In this document: positions 16,298-25,052 of the stretch, in pieces | How the letters are laid out: each line of letters begins with the position of its first letter | Position numbering within the stretch: the first letter of the stretch is position 1 | Source: Thermincola carboxydiphila | Lineage (GTDB): Bacteria > Bacillota > Thermincolia > Thermincolales > UBA2595 | Assembly (NCBI GenBank): GCA_016841325.1 | Contig: JAENZJ010000022.1 | Coordinates: 1 to 62,723, forward strand | Length of the DNA: 62,723 nt | Reading direction: 5' to 3' | Notes under the pieces: model-generated | The model's database searches: none | What the model saw: the letters and a program-made list of their open reading frames with translations, nothing else | Told to the model about the DNA's origin: nothing | Program-made: the position numbers and the translations under genes

Positions 16298-17926
16298 TTA
16301 CAATCCCTGAATCAATGACATAACTACCTGGGGAACCAGGTTTGCCTGGGCCAGTACCGCAGTGGAAGCCTGTAAAAGAATCTCATTTTTGGTCATCCGG
16401 ACTGTTTCCGCAGCCATGTCGGCATCCACAATCCGTGACTCGGCAGCTGTTATATTGGTCTCAGAATTGGAAACATTTACACTGATATGTTCCAGGGAAT
16501 TTTGATAAGTCCCGAATTTGGTGCGTTCTGAAGACACATATTCTAATGCCCTGTCAACTTTCTCCAGAGCTGAGGCAGCACTTTCCTGAGTGTAAACCGA
16601 AATATCATCAATACCCAGCTTACTTGTGCGGACATCAGAAAGCCGGACCTTAAACGTATTGCCGACATTGGCCCCAACCTGCAGGGTCATTTCCCAGGGT
16701 AAACCGGTATCGGCAGGGGCTTCAATTGTCGGCGGCACCGACAGGCCGTAAAAAGTATTAACTTCAAATGTTCCGCCGCTGCTTACCTGCCGTTCATCCC
16801 ACCAGACACTGAAGGCGCTGTCACCTACAGCCCCGTTGGGTGTGAAATTCCAATCAGCCACACTGTTGCTGGAAGTACCCATCCAGTTTCCAATCCCGAA
16901 GCGGGACGGTTCTTCAATGATGCCTTCCCCCTTCAGGATTCCCTGGGCCTGGATTTCGGCATTGGCTCCACTGCCCGAGTTTTGATTGTACACTGTAAAC
17001 GTCAGGGGAACATTGCTGCCCGAATACAGGGTCTCCGCAGTCACCGTGTTTCCATTGACAATAAACGGCGCCTGATCATCATTGCCCAGCATTGTATCAA
17101 CATTAAACTGGATCCCGATATTCTGGCTGCCAGGTCCCGTATTTGTAACACTGTATTTAATTTCATACTTGTCATAAAAGTTTCCGGTGACCCGGACTGA
17201 CTGGATTACCTCCACACTTCCGTTAATGTTGTATACTGTCCTGTAGACCCCGTCCTCAGCCACAGTTGGAGTGACTGTGACTCCGGCTGAAGGCGGGTTG
17301 AGATAATAGCTGGTTCCGTTTATTCTTACCGCAGGAAAAGATGTCGACCCCTGTCCGTAAAGCAGTATCTGGTTATCATCGGCCTCAGTTGTCGGATATC
17401 CCCCGGTGGTGGCAAACCTGAACCTGCCTGAGGCATCAACAGGCACTTCTGACAGGACGTCCCCTGGTCCCGGATTAAAGCCGCTGTTATTGCCCTCAAA
17501 AGGGTTAGTCCCGTCAAGCAGCTTTATCCGGTTAAACTCGGTATTTTCTGCAATCTCATTAATAGCCTGCTTTATTTCTTCGATTTCCTTCTGAATCAAC
17601 TGCCTGTCGGCACTGCTCAATGTATCATTAGCCGCCTGAACAATCAACTCCCTCAGCCGCTGCAGGGGAGGCTCCTGAACCCTTGCCAGTCCCCCTTCTG
17701 CTGTTTGTATAAGGGAAATGCCATCCTGAATATTTTTAGAGGCCTGCCGTAACCCCGCAGCCTGGGCCCGCATCTTCTGGGAAATGGCGCTTCCGGCGGC
17801 ATCATCTGAGGCGCTGTTGACCCGCAGTCCCGAAGACAGCCTCTTAATTGACCCTGAGAATCTCTTATTATTGGTTTTTAGCCTGTTTAGCGAAAAATGC
17901 GCAGAAAGATTGCTGGAAATTATCAA
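16298..17926 (-). CDS. flagellin with large central insertion
   Basis: The 542-aa protein has the conserved flagellin D0/D1 ends. The N-terminal part (residues 1 to about 150) includes the RLSSGLRVNSASDDAAGSAIS stretch, and the C-terminal part (about 450-542) includes the ESRIVDADMAAETVRMTKNEIL region. Between them lies an exposed region of about 300 residues, rich in Gly, Asn, Thr and Val and predicted to be beta-strand. The TTG start (17924-17926) has GGAGAG 6 nt upstream. The gene stands alone between a terminator and a TATAAT-like -10 at about 17963; I see no convincing sigma-28 promoter. Product: filament subunit exported by the flagellar type III system. Confidence 0.9.
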   Translation of the reverse strand: MIISSNLSAHFSLNRLKTNNKRFSGSIKRLSSGLRVNSASDDAAGSAISQKMRAQAAGLRQASKNIQDGISLIQTAEGGLARVQEPPLQRLRELIVQAANDTLSSADRQLIQKEIEEIKQAINEIAENTEFNRIKLLDGTNPFEGNNSGFNPGPGDVLSEVPVDASGRFRFATTGGYPTTEADDNQILLYGQGSTSFPAVRINGTSYYLNPPSAGVTVTPTVAEDGVYRTVYNINGSVEVIQSVRVTGNFYDKYEIKYSVTNTGPGSQNIGIQFNVDTMLGNDDQAPFIVNGNTVTAETLYSGSNVPLTFTVYNQNSGSGANAEIQAQGILKGEGIIEEPSRFGIGNWMGTSSNSVADWNFTPNGAVGDSAFSVWWDERQVSSGGTFEVNTFYGLSVPPTIEAPADTGLPWEMTLQVGANVGNTFKVRLSDVRTSKLGIDDISVYTQESAASALEKVDRALEYVSSERTKFGTYQNSLEHISVNVSNSETNITAAESRIVDADMAAETVRMTKNEILLQASTAVLAQANLVPQVVMSLIQGL

Positions 17927-18055
17927 GCCGGTCTCTCCTTTGCGGGCATACTTCAGTGCCCCGTATTATATCAGGTAGCACATATTTCGCCGTAAATATT
18001 TCGCCCTCATACTACATTTTTCCTGCAACAAGTAATTAATTTCATAATAAGTATT

Positions 18056-18081
18056 GAACCCCCTCTATTGAGGGGGTTCAT
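18056..18081. terminator. terminator between DMT gene and flagellin
   Basis: GAACCCCCTC and GAGGGGGTTC form a perfect 10-bp stem immediately after the stop at 18083. The T-run is weak on both sides, so efficiency is uncertain. Confidence 0.6.
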
Positions 18082-18082
18082 T

Positions 18083-18508
18083 TTACCTGTTAATCACGAT
18101 TAACCCAATAATACAAAGCGCTGCCCCAAGTATCTTATTGGCGCCAAACCCCTCGTTATAAAACAGTACCCCTACCGGAATAAGCATCAGTGCCAGGAGT
18201 ATATTTGCCACCAGAGACCCTACACTAATGTTCCACCCTGCCCTGTAGGCCATCAAATACCCAAGCTCAAGGCCGACTATGGCAATCCCAAGGGTTACAC
18301 TCGTCCAGTTTAACTCCCTGACCGATTCGATGAACCCCTTATCGGTTTTATGAAACAAAAATACCACAGCGGTCACTACTGCCGCTGTCAGGTAAGTAAC
18401 CAGCAGTGCTGCAAAAGGGTTGACCTTGTCAGGGGTGGACTTCTGACATATGTTGTAGATTACATTTGAAGCCACAATTAGTATAATTGAAAAAACATAA
18501 ATGAACAT
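18083..18508 (-). CDS. DMT/EamA-type small membrane transporter
   Basis: A 141-aa protein with four or five membrane segments. Its C-terminal pattern (LLALMLIPVGVLFYNEGFGANKILGAALCIIGLIVINR) is that of one half of an EamA-type drug/metabolite transporter or a small multidrug resistance-like protein. At this length it would act as a dimer. It is a single gene with a terminator directly downstream. The substrate is not predictable. Confidence 0.75.
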   Translation of the reverse strand: MFIYVFSIILIVASNVIYNICQKSTPDKVNPFAALLVTYLTAAVVTAVVFLFHKTDKGFIESVRELNWTSVTLGIAIVGLELGYLMAYRAGWNISVGSLVANILLALMLIPVGVLFYNEGFGANKILGAALCIIGLIVINR

Positions 18509-18713
18509 ATCAGTATTACCTCTCAGTTAAAATTTTATGGTGATCAATACCGCTTTATATATAATACCCTATCATGGCATGAATCTCCAGCAGAATTTTA
18601 TCCTGTGAGTGAGCAAAGGCTTTGCCAAATGTGATTAACCTCACTGTTTTTTTAATAATCAAGTTTTATAATGATTTTAGAATAAAAAATGATTCAAAGT
18701 GAGGTTGATGAAA

Positions 18714-19421
18714 ATGTTGAGAAAAATAGTAGAGATAAATGAAGAAAAATGCACCGGCTGCGGGCTCTGTATTGAAGCCTGCCATGAAGGGGCCCTGCAG
18801 TTGATCGACGGTAAGGCCAGACTGGTATCAGACTCTTACTGTGACGGCCTGGGGGACTGTCTCCCCAAATGCCCTGCAGATGCAATCAGTATTATTGAAA
18901 GAGAAGCTGCGGCTTTTGATGAAGAAGCAGTTAAAAAACATATGGAGAACAGGAACTCTCCACCTGAAACCTTAGCCTGCGGCTGCCCCGGCAGTTCAGT
19001 TACGGTTATCAAAAAATCAGCCGGCTGTTCGTGCCGGACAGAAGTTGAAGTACCTTCACAGCTTGGCCAATGGCCCTGCCAGATTAAGCTGGTTCCTGTC
19101 AATGCCCCATTTCTTGACAATTGTGACCTGTTAATCGCCGCCGACTGTTGTGCATATGCCTATGGCAATTTCCACCAGGATTTCATAAGAAACCGTGTCA
19201 CCCTGATTGGTTGTCCCAAACTGGACAATGTTGACTATGCGGAGAAACTGACAGAAATGTTCCGGCTTCATGATGTCAAAAGCATTACCGTGGCAAGGAT
19301 GACAGTCCCCTGCTGCGGCAGCCTGGTTAACAGGGTCATGCAGTCTGTGATCAACAGTGGTAAAGACATTCCGATAAATATTGTCACTATAGATACAAAT
19401 GGAACAATAGTGGCTGAATAA
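18714..19421 (+). CDS. 4Fe-4S ferredoxin-domain protein
   Basis: The 235-aa protein begins with an 8-iron ferredoxin domain (first motif CTGCGLCIEACHEG at about residues 13-26; second motif CDGLGDCLPKCPAD at about 44-57). A domain of about 170 residues with further conserved cysteines follows (CGCPGS, CSC, DCCAYAYG, GCPKLDN, PCCGSL), a layout common in clostridial proteins of unknown electron-transfer role. The ATG at 18714 is chosen because GTGAGG lies 8 nt upstream; earlier in-frame GTG/ATG codons overlap that site. It is monocistronic, with a terminator 15 bp downstream. The partner is unknown. Confidence 0.8.
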   Translation: MLRKIVEINEEKCTGCGLCIEACHEGALQLIDGKARLVSDSYCDGLGDCLPKCPADAISIIEREAAAFDEEAVKKHMENRNSPPETLACGCPGSSVTVIKKSAGCSCRTEVEVPSQLGQWPCQIKLVPVNAPFLDNCDLLIAADCCAYAYGNFHQDFIRNRVTLIGCPKLDNVDYAEKLTEMFRLHDVKSITVARMTVPCCGSLVNRVMQSVINSGKDIPINIVTIDTNGTIVAE

Positions 19422-19436
19422 AGGGGATGAAACACT

Positions 19437-19472
19437 AACGGCTGTACCGCGGACAAAACCGGTACAGCCGTT
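19437..19472. terminator. bidirectional terminator between ferredoxin gene and rsgA
   Basis: AACGGCTGTACCG pairs with CGGTACAGCCGTT around a short loop, followed on the plus strand by TTTGCTTTATTT. The convergent genes on both sides probably share it. Confidence 0.75.
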
Positions 19473-19502
19473 TGCTTTATTTGTTTGATTCATTTGTTTG
19501 AT

Positions 19503-20603
19503 TCATTTATTTCCTTTATTTTTCCGGTTGTTTTTCTGGACCTGCTTATACACCCTTAGCGACCCCATCATATCAATTACCTTTTGCTTTTCTGCCTGGG
19601 CCGCGGACAATGTGCTTTTCCGTACTTCGAAAACCATCTCCCGCTGCAGCTTTTTGTAGTTCTCAAACCGCTTGACAGATAATGTTCCGTCTGCAACAGC
19701 CTGCTTCACAGCACACTGCGGTTCAGCCTCATGTTTACAGTCCCTGAACCGGCATTTGACGGCCAGTTCCTCAATATCAGCAAAAGACCTGGACAAATCA
19801 GCGCCGGCTATCTGAATTTCCCTCATACCCGGTGTGTCGATAACCACTCCGCCGCCGTCAGGCAGTACCAGCAGCTGCCTGTGGGTAGTAGTGTGCCTGC
19901 CCTTGTCATCGTCACCCCTGATTTCCTTTACAGCTAGCACCTGCTCACCCATCAGCCGGTTAATCAGGGTGGATTTGCCCACACCTGACGAGCCAATAAA
20001 GGCTATAGTCTTTCCTTTAAACAGGTAGCGGCTGATTCCGGTAAAACCATCAGCGCTCATGCTTGTAGTGATGACTATATCTACTCCCATAGCAGCAGAC
20101 TCAATCTCCCTGAGCCTTGCAGGCAAATCATCACACAGGTCTGATTTGGTAAGCACAATAACCGGAACAGCCAAACTGTCCCAGGTAATGGCAAGATACC
20201 GTTCGATACGGCGCACATTGAAATCATTATTAAGTGACATACAGATAAACACTGTATCGATGTTGGCAGCTATATTCTGCCGTTCCTGCCCGGTACCCGC
20301 TGCCTTCCTTGCAAAGCAGCTTTTCCGGGTGAGAATGTGATGAATTACCGCATGACCTCCGGTATCCTCTGTCCGGTCAGCCAGGACCCAGTCACCGACA
20401 ACAGGATAATCATCAGCGCCGGATGCCGAGTAACTGAGTTTTCCCGAAATTCCCGCCCATATCTCTCCGTTTTCGGTGATTACCCGGTACATATCCTTGT
20501 GCTGGGCTGAAACCCTGGCCAGATGCAGATTCCCGTCATACATCGCAGCTTCCTGGATAAATCGTTCCGAAAGCCCTATATCATATAAATTATTTTTGCT
20601 CAT
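19503..20603 (-). CDS. rsgA: ribosome small-subunit-dependent GTPase RsgA
   Basis: RsgA is a 30S maturation GTPase. The 366-aa protein has an N-terminal OB-fold (about residues 35-100, including YPVVGDWVLAD). The circularly permuted GTPase domain follows, with LTKSDLCDD (G4) ahead of the P-loop GSSGVGKST and the DTPGMRE block (G3). A C-terminal zinc site (CRFRDCKH...C) comes next. The length and permuted order fit YloQ/RsgA. It has a hairpin-containing leader upstream and a shared terminator downstream. Confidence 0.95.
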   Translation of the reverse strand: MSKNNLYDIGLSERFIQEAAMYDGNLHLARVSAQHKDMYRVITENGEIWAGISGKLSYSASGADDYPVVGDWVLADRTEDTGGHAVIHHILTRKSCFARKAAGTGQERQNIAANIDTVFICMSLNNDFNVRRIERYLAITWDSLAVPVIVLTKSDLCDDLPARLREIESAAMGVDIVITTSMSADGFTGISRYLFKGKTIAFIGSSGVGKSTLINRLMGEQVLAVKEIRGDDDKGRHTTTHRQLLVLPDGGGVVIDTPGMREIQIAGADLSRSFADIEELAVKCRFRDCKHEAEPQCAVKQAVADGTLSVKRFENYKKLQREMVFEVRKSTLSAAQAEKQKVIDMMGSLRVYKQVQKNNRKNKGNK

Positions 20604-20637
20604 TGTTTAAATTGTCCTCCCATATTTTAATAGCACG

Positions 20638-20716
20638 GCAAGGGGAGGGCAGAGTGAATTTATTCTGCTGCCACCTCCCCTTTCACTGCTATCTCTGCCA
20701 TAAATATATGCAACAC
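20638..20716 (-). promoter_or_regulatory. structured leader of rsgA with possible leader peptide
   Basis: On the minus strand AAGGGGAGG pairs with CCTCCCCTT about 30 nt apart, just before the rsgA ribosome site. An 18-codon frame from a GTG at 20714-20716, with GGAG upstream, ends inside the stem. This could be attenuation or a chance feature. Confidence 0.3.
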
Positions 20717-20849
20717 AAAAATCAGCTCCTTTGAAAAATTTTGTCCTTCAAGTTGATTATATCAGCTTTGGATACTAATTAGTCAAGTAAAATCATAGCG
20801 GCAGCTGTAATTATTGACCCGCTATTGCAGTTTGTTTTAATTGTTTGAC

Positions 20850-21092
20850 TTAATGTAGTCGAAAATCTTCTGGAGTATATGGTGCAAAAGTGTATAGCGT
20901 ATCCCATTCAAAATTGGTAAACCTTGATAAATCATCAATGGCTGCCGTGCTGCCGCTAATTGCATTAAACGAAATGCTAAACTGTTTTGCATTCATTTCC
21001 CAGACGGGAGTCGGTTGTAAAAACTTAACCGCTGCCAACCCCACTATAACCACCAGCGCCAGTCCGATAAAAACAAGTGGTTTCTTCTTCAT
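20850..21092 (-). CDS. small exported or membrane-anchored hypothetical protein
   Basis: An 80-aa protein starting at the ATG of MKKKPLVFIGLALVVIVGLAAVKFL, which is a signal peptide or single N-terminal anchor. A short extracytoplasmic part of about 55 residues follows. I do not recognise a domain. It lies 43 bp downstream of the GNAT gene on the same strand, so the two may be co-transcribed. A longer in-frame start exists but lacks a ribosome site. Confidence 0.55.
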   Translation of the reverse strand: MKKKPLVFIGLALVVIVGLAAVKFLQPTPVWEMNAKQFSISFNAISGSTAAIDDLSRFTNFEWDTLYTFAPYTPEDFRLH

Positions 21093-21135
21093 TCCGCTCT
21101 CCTTCAAAGATGCACAAAATTTGCCTGTCAAAGCT

Positions 21136-21645
21136 TTAAAAATCAGTGGTCGTCCCGCTAATTTCATGCAATGCATTTGGTACTAATTCACACGCCATTA
21201 CATTTTCATCCGGAATATCCAGTGTATGTCTGATACCGAAATCAACAGCAGATTTAAATCCAAATCTATGGTAATAAGCAGGGTCACCAACAAGAAGGAC
21301 AGACGTATATCCCATCTCTGCGGCCAATTTGAAATCCTCTCTTATCAGGCCAGAGCCTACTCCTTTATTGCGATACTCCAGAGCAACAGAAAGAGGCGCC
21401 AAAAGAAGTGTTTCAAACTTATTGCTTCTGTTAACAATATAAGTCTTTGTTAACATGATATGTCCAATCAACTTATCGTCTTCTTCCGCAACCAGAGCCA
21501 GCTCCGGAATATAATTACCGCTGCTGCGCAGCTGATTAACAAAATCCTGTTCTTTACCGTTTGACACTTTGGCTGTCTGAAAAGCTACTTTAACTAAATC
21601 ATATATCCGGGAAAATTCTTCCGGTGTTTCTCTCCTGATAATCAT
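21136..21645 (-). CDS. GNAT-family N-acetyltransferase
   Basis: A 169-aa protein with the GNAT fold. The acetyl-CoA loop region reads LAPLSVALEYRNKGVGSGLI (about residues 81-100) and is followed by VLLVGDPAYYHRFGF, typical of the YhbS-like subfamily. It transfers an acetyl group to an unknown amine. The ATG has GGAG upstream. It seems to be the first gene of a two-gene unit with the small exported protein. Confidence 0.85.
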   Translation of the reverse strand: MIIRRETPEEFSRIYDLVKVAFQTAKVSNGKEQDFVNQLRSSGNYIPELALVAEEDDKLIGHIMLTKTYIVNRSNKFETLLLAPLSVALEYRNKGVGSGLIREDFKLAAEMGYTSVLLVGDPAYYHRFGFKSAVDFGIRHTLDIPDENVMACELVPNALHEISGTTTDF

Positions 21646-21800
21646 TATAATCTCCTTCGCTAAATGATAATGACTTCAATTTACCTGACATAGGTTATAA
21701 GGTTGGGTTTCCTATCAGGCACATTTTCTATTTTAAATGAGAAATTCCTGCCGGATAATGGGTATCTCTTATTTTTTTCAAACGTTAATACTCGTCACAG

Positions 21801-22201
21801 CTAAGTATTTAGGGATTTCCCGTGTCTTTGATACATTTCCCTGATTAAAGGATTATTCGTATGAAACCAGGTAGGTGTTTTTACATTGGGGTGGCTCCAA
21901 TTACCGTCAACCACTGCACCGTCCAGGATTTCATTGGGATGAACAATTACAGGCAGTAAATCATCGAAGCGCATATTGTAAAAGAAACTGCTCAGATTAA
22001 GTCCCACAGAGTGTACCTGGTAAGGGTAGGCCACCCTGGGGAGACCTTCCTTTGCTCCTTCCAGGGGAACCGGGGCTCAACCGCATCGATTACGTGTACA
22101 ATCCGGGCATTTTCTCCGGGACAGACAATTTCAATACCGGCTTCAGAAAAGGTTTTATCTTCCAGAAGAAAGTTAATCAGTTCTTCACGATTGATCTCCA
22201 A
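21801..22201 (-). pseudogene. frameshifted glycine/betaine/proline reductase component fragment
   Basis: Two overlapping frames join into one sequence if a single base is restored in the C-run at about 22064. The first part ends GENARIVHVIDAVEPRF, and the second continues with YPYQVHSVGL and HPNEILDGAVV. These blocks resemble the proprotein subunit family of glycine, sarcosine, betaine and D-proline reductases (the GrdE/PrdA type). Even when joined it is only about 133 aa against more than 400 for the family, and it ends in TAG, so it is a remnant. Betaine reductase releases trimethylamine, so the remnant may be a trace of former amine metabolism. Family assignment is tentative. Confidence 0.5.
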
Positions 22202-22366
22202 TATCCCATTGTTTATGCTTCGCGGTCACGCGCTGCCGGAAAGTCCGGATTACCGGGGCACCTTATTGGTTTACAAACTATTTGTTCCGGATTCCATAGT
22301 ATTTTACATAGTATATACTGTGATGCTCTACCCATCAACTGAAGTAATCTGAAAGAAGGTGTAAAA

Positions 22367-22581
22367 ATGTCCAGAGTTCCTGCTTCCTGTCCCCCGGGTT
22401 TTCTCGGTCGTTATATAGTTCGACCTGGAGATACGATGTTCAGGATAGCCCAATTTTCCGGACACGGTTGGAAGCATTGGTTGTAAATAATCCTCATATC
22501 ACCAATCCCAATATCATTTTCCCCGGAGATGTTGTAGCCTTAGGTTATGCCGCTAAAATCACATTAGCTTTTATAAAATGA
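22367..22581 (+). pseudogene. frameshifted LysM-domain protein
   Basis: From the ATG at 22367 (GAAGGTG upstream) the frame gives GRYIVRPGDTMFRIAQF, the start of a LysM peptidoglycan-binding domain, and then stops at 22484-22486. The other frame continues LEALVVNNPHITNPNIIFPGD, the second half of the same LysM. One missing base between the two parts restores a protein of about 71 aa. It resembles small spore-coat or wall-associated LysM proteins. Confidence 0.7.
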
Positions 22582-22590
22582 AAACAACCA

Positions 22591-22616
22591 AAAGCCTTGC
22601 TTTGAGAGCAAGGCTC
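22591..22616. terminator. hairpin after the LysM remnant
   Basis: AGCCTTGCTTTGAGAGCAAGGCT forms an 8-9-bp stem. The T-run is better on the minus strand (TTTTGGTTGTTTT) than on the plus strand, so direction is uncertain. Confidence 0.45.
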
Positions 22617-22734
22617 TCTGATTTATCAGAGTTTGATATCTGGGTCTTCAACGAAAAACACATATGGTTATACACAGGAAATTTTTAATCATATTCTATA
22701 TTGGTAAAAAAACAACCAAAAGGAGTGAAAGGCC

Positions 22735-24186
22735 TTGATTAAAGTTAAAGTTGGACTACGTCCCATTGTTACTAATATAAATTTACCGACTGTTTTAAAA
22801 ACAACTGTTCTTCCAGGTGATTCAATCGAAAGTTTATTTATTGCAACCCAAGTTGGAGAGATCTTTTGTATAAGAAATGGAGTTATAAGGATTTTTTTGG
22901 ATATTCGTCAGAATATTATAAAGCTAGGTGTTTCTGGGGGTGGATATGATGAACGGGGATTACTGGGGCTAGCATTTCATCCCGAATTTTATTACAATGG
23001 TCTGTTTTATCTTCATTATTCAGCAGCTGGAACACAAGGTCCAGGTGCTCTTCCTGATTCAGCAGCTGGAACACAAGGGTCAGGTGCTCGTCCTGAATTT
23101 TTTACACCTAACCCGTGTGATCCCAGCACCTTAAACCTAAAGTGGACAAATAGAGAAATTAACTATGATCATATTGATACAGTTGAAGAATGGGTTTTGC
23201 ATTCGAATGGTCAATCTCTAAAACGGAGGACATTACTTAATTTAAGAAGACCATTTTTTAATCATAATGGTGTCAATAGCTTAAACTTTTCACCGGAAAC
23301 AGGAAAACTTGTTTTAACGACTGGAGATGGCGGATCAGGCTTTGATCCATTTAATTTAAGCCAGGATAATATGGAAATCGCCGGTAAAATAATTGAAATT
23401 GATGTAGTAAAGCATACATTTATCAATAATCCACCTGTGGTCTCACGCTTTAATGAACTTCCAGCATCTGTTCAGGAAACGCTTACAGTAATTGCCAAAG
23501 GGGTTCGCAATATACCGGGTATTTCTTTTCAAAGAGTTCAAAATCATTATATTAAGTACGTAGGAAATGTTGGGCAGCATCTAGTAGAGTCTATATTTTC
23601 ATTCATTAATTATATACCAATACCGGTTAATCAGCTTATTCTATCTTCTTTAAAGAAATATGAACCTGACCCACAAGGATTTATTAACTTTGGATGGAGA
23701 GCATGGGAAGGAGTTCTTCCTGCTTCGATTATAAGGGGATGCTCTACAAATCCAGATTTAAATGAGAAAGTGATCGCTTATTACAATGAATTAGTAAAAA
23801 CTTCTACCCAACGTCTTAGGCCTATAATCAGTTATTTTCATGAAGATCCCCGACCCAATAAATTTAAAGGAACCGCACTTACAGGGGTCCAACTCTATAT
23901 GGGGAATAGAATCCCCGGTTTAATGGGAAGTATTGTTTTTTCCGATATTGCCCGGAAAGATTCTGAACTCCCGGGCAGAGGCGTTTTAGCTTATGCCAGG
24001 GTAAGAACAAATTTTAAACTAAGTGATTTCAGTGTTATTGAAACCGATTATAATTTTGGGTCTCAATCAGCTTATTATGTCAGTTTGGGAACGAACCTAA
24101 ATCAATCCAGACTATTTTTGGGGGTCTATGGCTCTATGAGAGTACGTGATTTTAATCAAGGTACTGTTTTTGAAATTGTTCCATAA
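22735..24186 (+). CDS. PQQ-type glucose/sorbosone dehydrogenase-like beta-propeller protein
   Basis: The 483-aa protein has the hallmarks of the GSDH/soluble aldose dehydrogenase propeller: GLLGLAFHPEF (about residues 75-85), LTTGDGGSGFDPFNLSQD (about 197-214) and a late GVQLYMG/GSIVFSD block. No signal peptide is seen. The TTG start follows AGGAGTG. Residues about 96-121 hold a tandem duplication of SAAGTQGxGAxP, from a 39-bp DNA repeat. Codon use is much more AT-rich than in the flanking genes, which suggests acquisition by transfer. The substrate and whether PQQ is bound are unknown. Confidence 0.75.
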   Translation: MIKVKVGLRPIVTNINLPTVLKTTVLPGDSIESLFIATQVGEIFCIRNGVIRIFLDIRQNIIKLGVSGGGYDERGLLGLAFHPEFYYNGLFYLHYSAAGTQGPGALPDSAAGTQGSGARPEFFTPNPCDPSTLNLKWTNREINYDHIDTVEEWVLHSNGQSLKRRTLLNLRRPFFNHNGVNSLNFSPETGKLVLTTGDGGSGFDPFNLSQDNMEIAGKIIEIDVVKHTFINNPPVVSRFNELPASVQETLTVIAKGVRNIPGISFQRVQNHYIKYVGNVGQHLVESIFSFINYIPIPVNQLILSSLKKYEPDPQGFINFGWRAWEGVLPASIIRGCSTNPDLNEKVIAYYNELVKTSTQRLRPIISYFHEDPRPNKFKGTALTGVQLYMGNRIPGLMGSIVFSDIARKDSELPGRGVLAYARVRTNFKLSDFSVIETDYNFGSQSAYYVSLGTNLNQSRLFLGVYGSMRVRDFNQGTVFEIVP

Positions 24187-24431
24187 TCCCTTTACTTTCC
24201 GGTAAAGTTATATGGATTAGGGAAGTTGAATAACTAACATTTCCCTTGAAAAAAATAACAACCTCCAACTGCAGAGGCTTCCCTTTTCCCGCAATCCTGG
24301 CTACAATTCTTCCACATGCACATCCCCTGAACATCTTTTTATATTACCAGATGGAATCAAATGAGGTTTACCCTTCGGCAAATTTAACTTTCCCAATCGA
24401 TTCATAAGTTGTGTGAAGCATATAAGTAATG

Positions 24432-24866
24432 TTAATTATCCCTTTTTTCCTCCCAAAGTCGTGTGCGTTCTTCAAAACTCAATTCTTTGTGCATTTGATG
24501 CAGCATCCATATATAGCCGAAAGCATCACCAAAAATGGCATTTGACACTCCATAATCGGGCAATTCAGTCACCGGCTGAAGCTCTGTACAGCCCGCGCTG
24601 ATGGCCTGTGAAAATGTTTCCTTAATGTCAGGGACAAGGATGTTAAACCAAATTGATTTGGGTTCATCCGGGTTTGGCGCTTTCAAGCCAAATTTCGGGT
24701 TTTCATCCAACATGTGAAAGCGTACTCCGTACAGGGTAAAAATGACTTCATTTTCACCTTTGGGAAAAGCTGTTTCCTCAACACGCTGGATATCAAATAC
24801 TTGTTCATATAATTCCAGTGCTTTTAGGCTGTCTGTAACAACCATATCAATTTCTGCTCCGACCAT
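24432..24866 (-). CDS. VOC-family (glyoxalase-like) protein
   Basis: A 144-aa protein with the paired beta-alpha-beta-beta-beta layout of the vicinal-oxygen-chelate/PhnB-like group: MVVTDSLKALELYEQVF near the start, VRFHMLDENP in the middle, and ISAGCTELQPV followed by DAFGYIWMLHQ in the second half. The ATG at 24864-24866 has GGAG about 10 nt upstream; the longer frame upstream lacks a site. It is monocistronic. The substrate is unknown. Confidence 0.82.
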   Translation of the reverse strand: MVGAEIDMVVTDSLKALELYEQVFDIQRVEETAFPKGENEVIFTLYGVRFHMLDENPKFGLKAPNPDEPKSIWFNILVPDIKETFSQAISAGCTELQPVTELPDYGVSNAIFGDAFGYIWMLHQMHKELSFEERTRLWEEKRDN

Positions 24867-25052
24867 TTTGAACTCACTCCTTTTACAGACTAACTGAATA
24901 GTTTGCTTCACTTTGCAGAAGCCCAGGCAGGGCGGCAAACCAAATTCTTATATCTATAGTTTGTCCATTCATTTAGACATAAAAGCAAACTGCCGGTGAA
25001 AATAATAAAACTTCATATCTCACACCTTAGGAGGTGGGAGTCTTAGCGGCGG

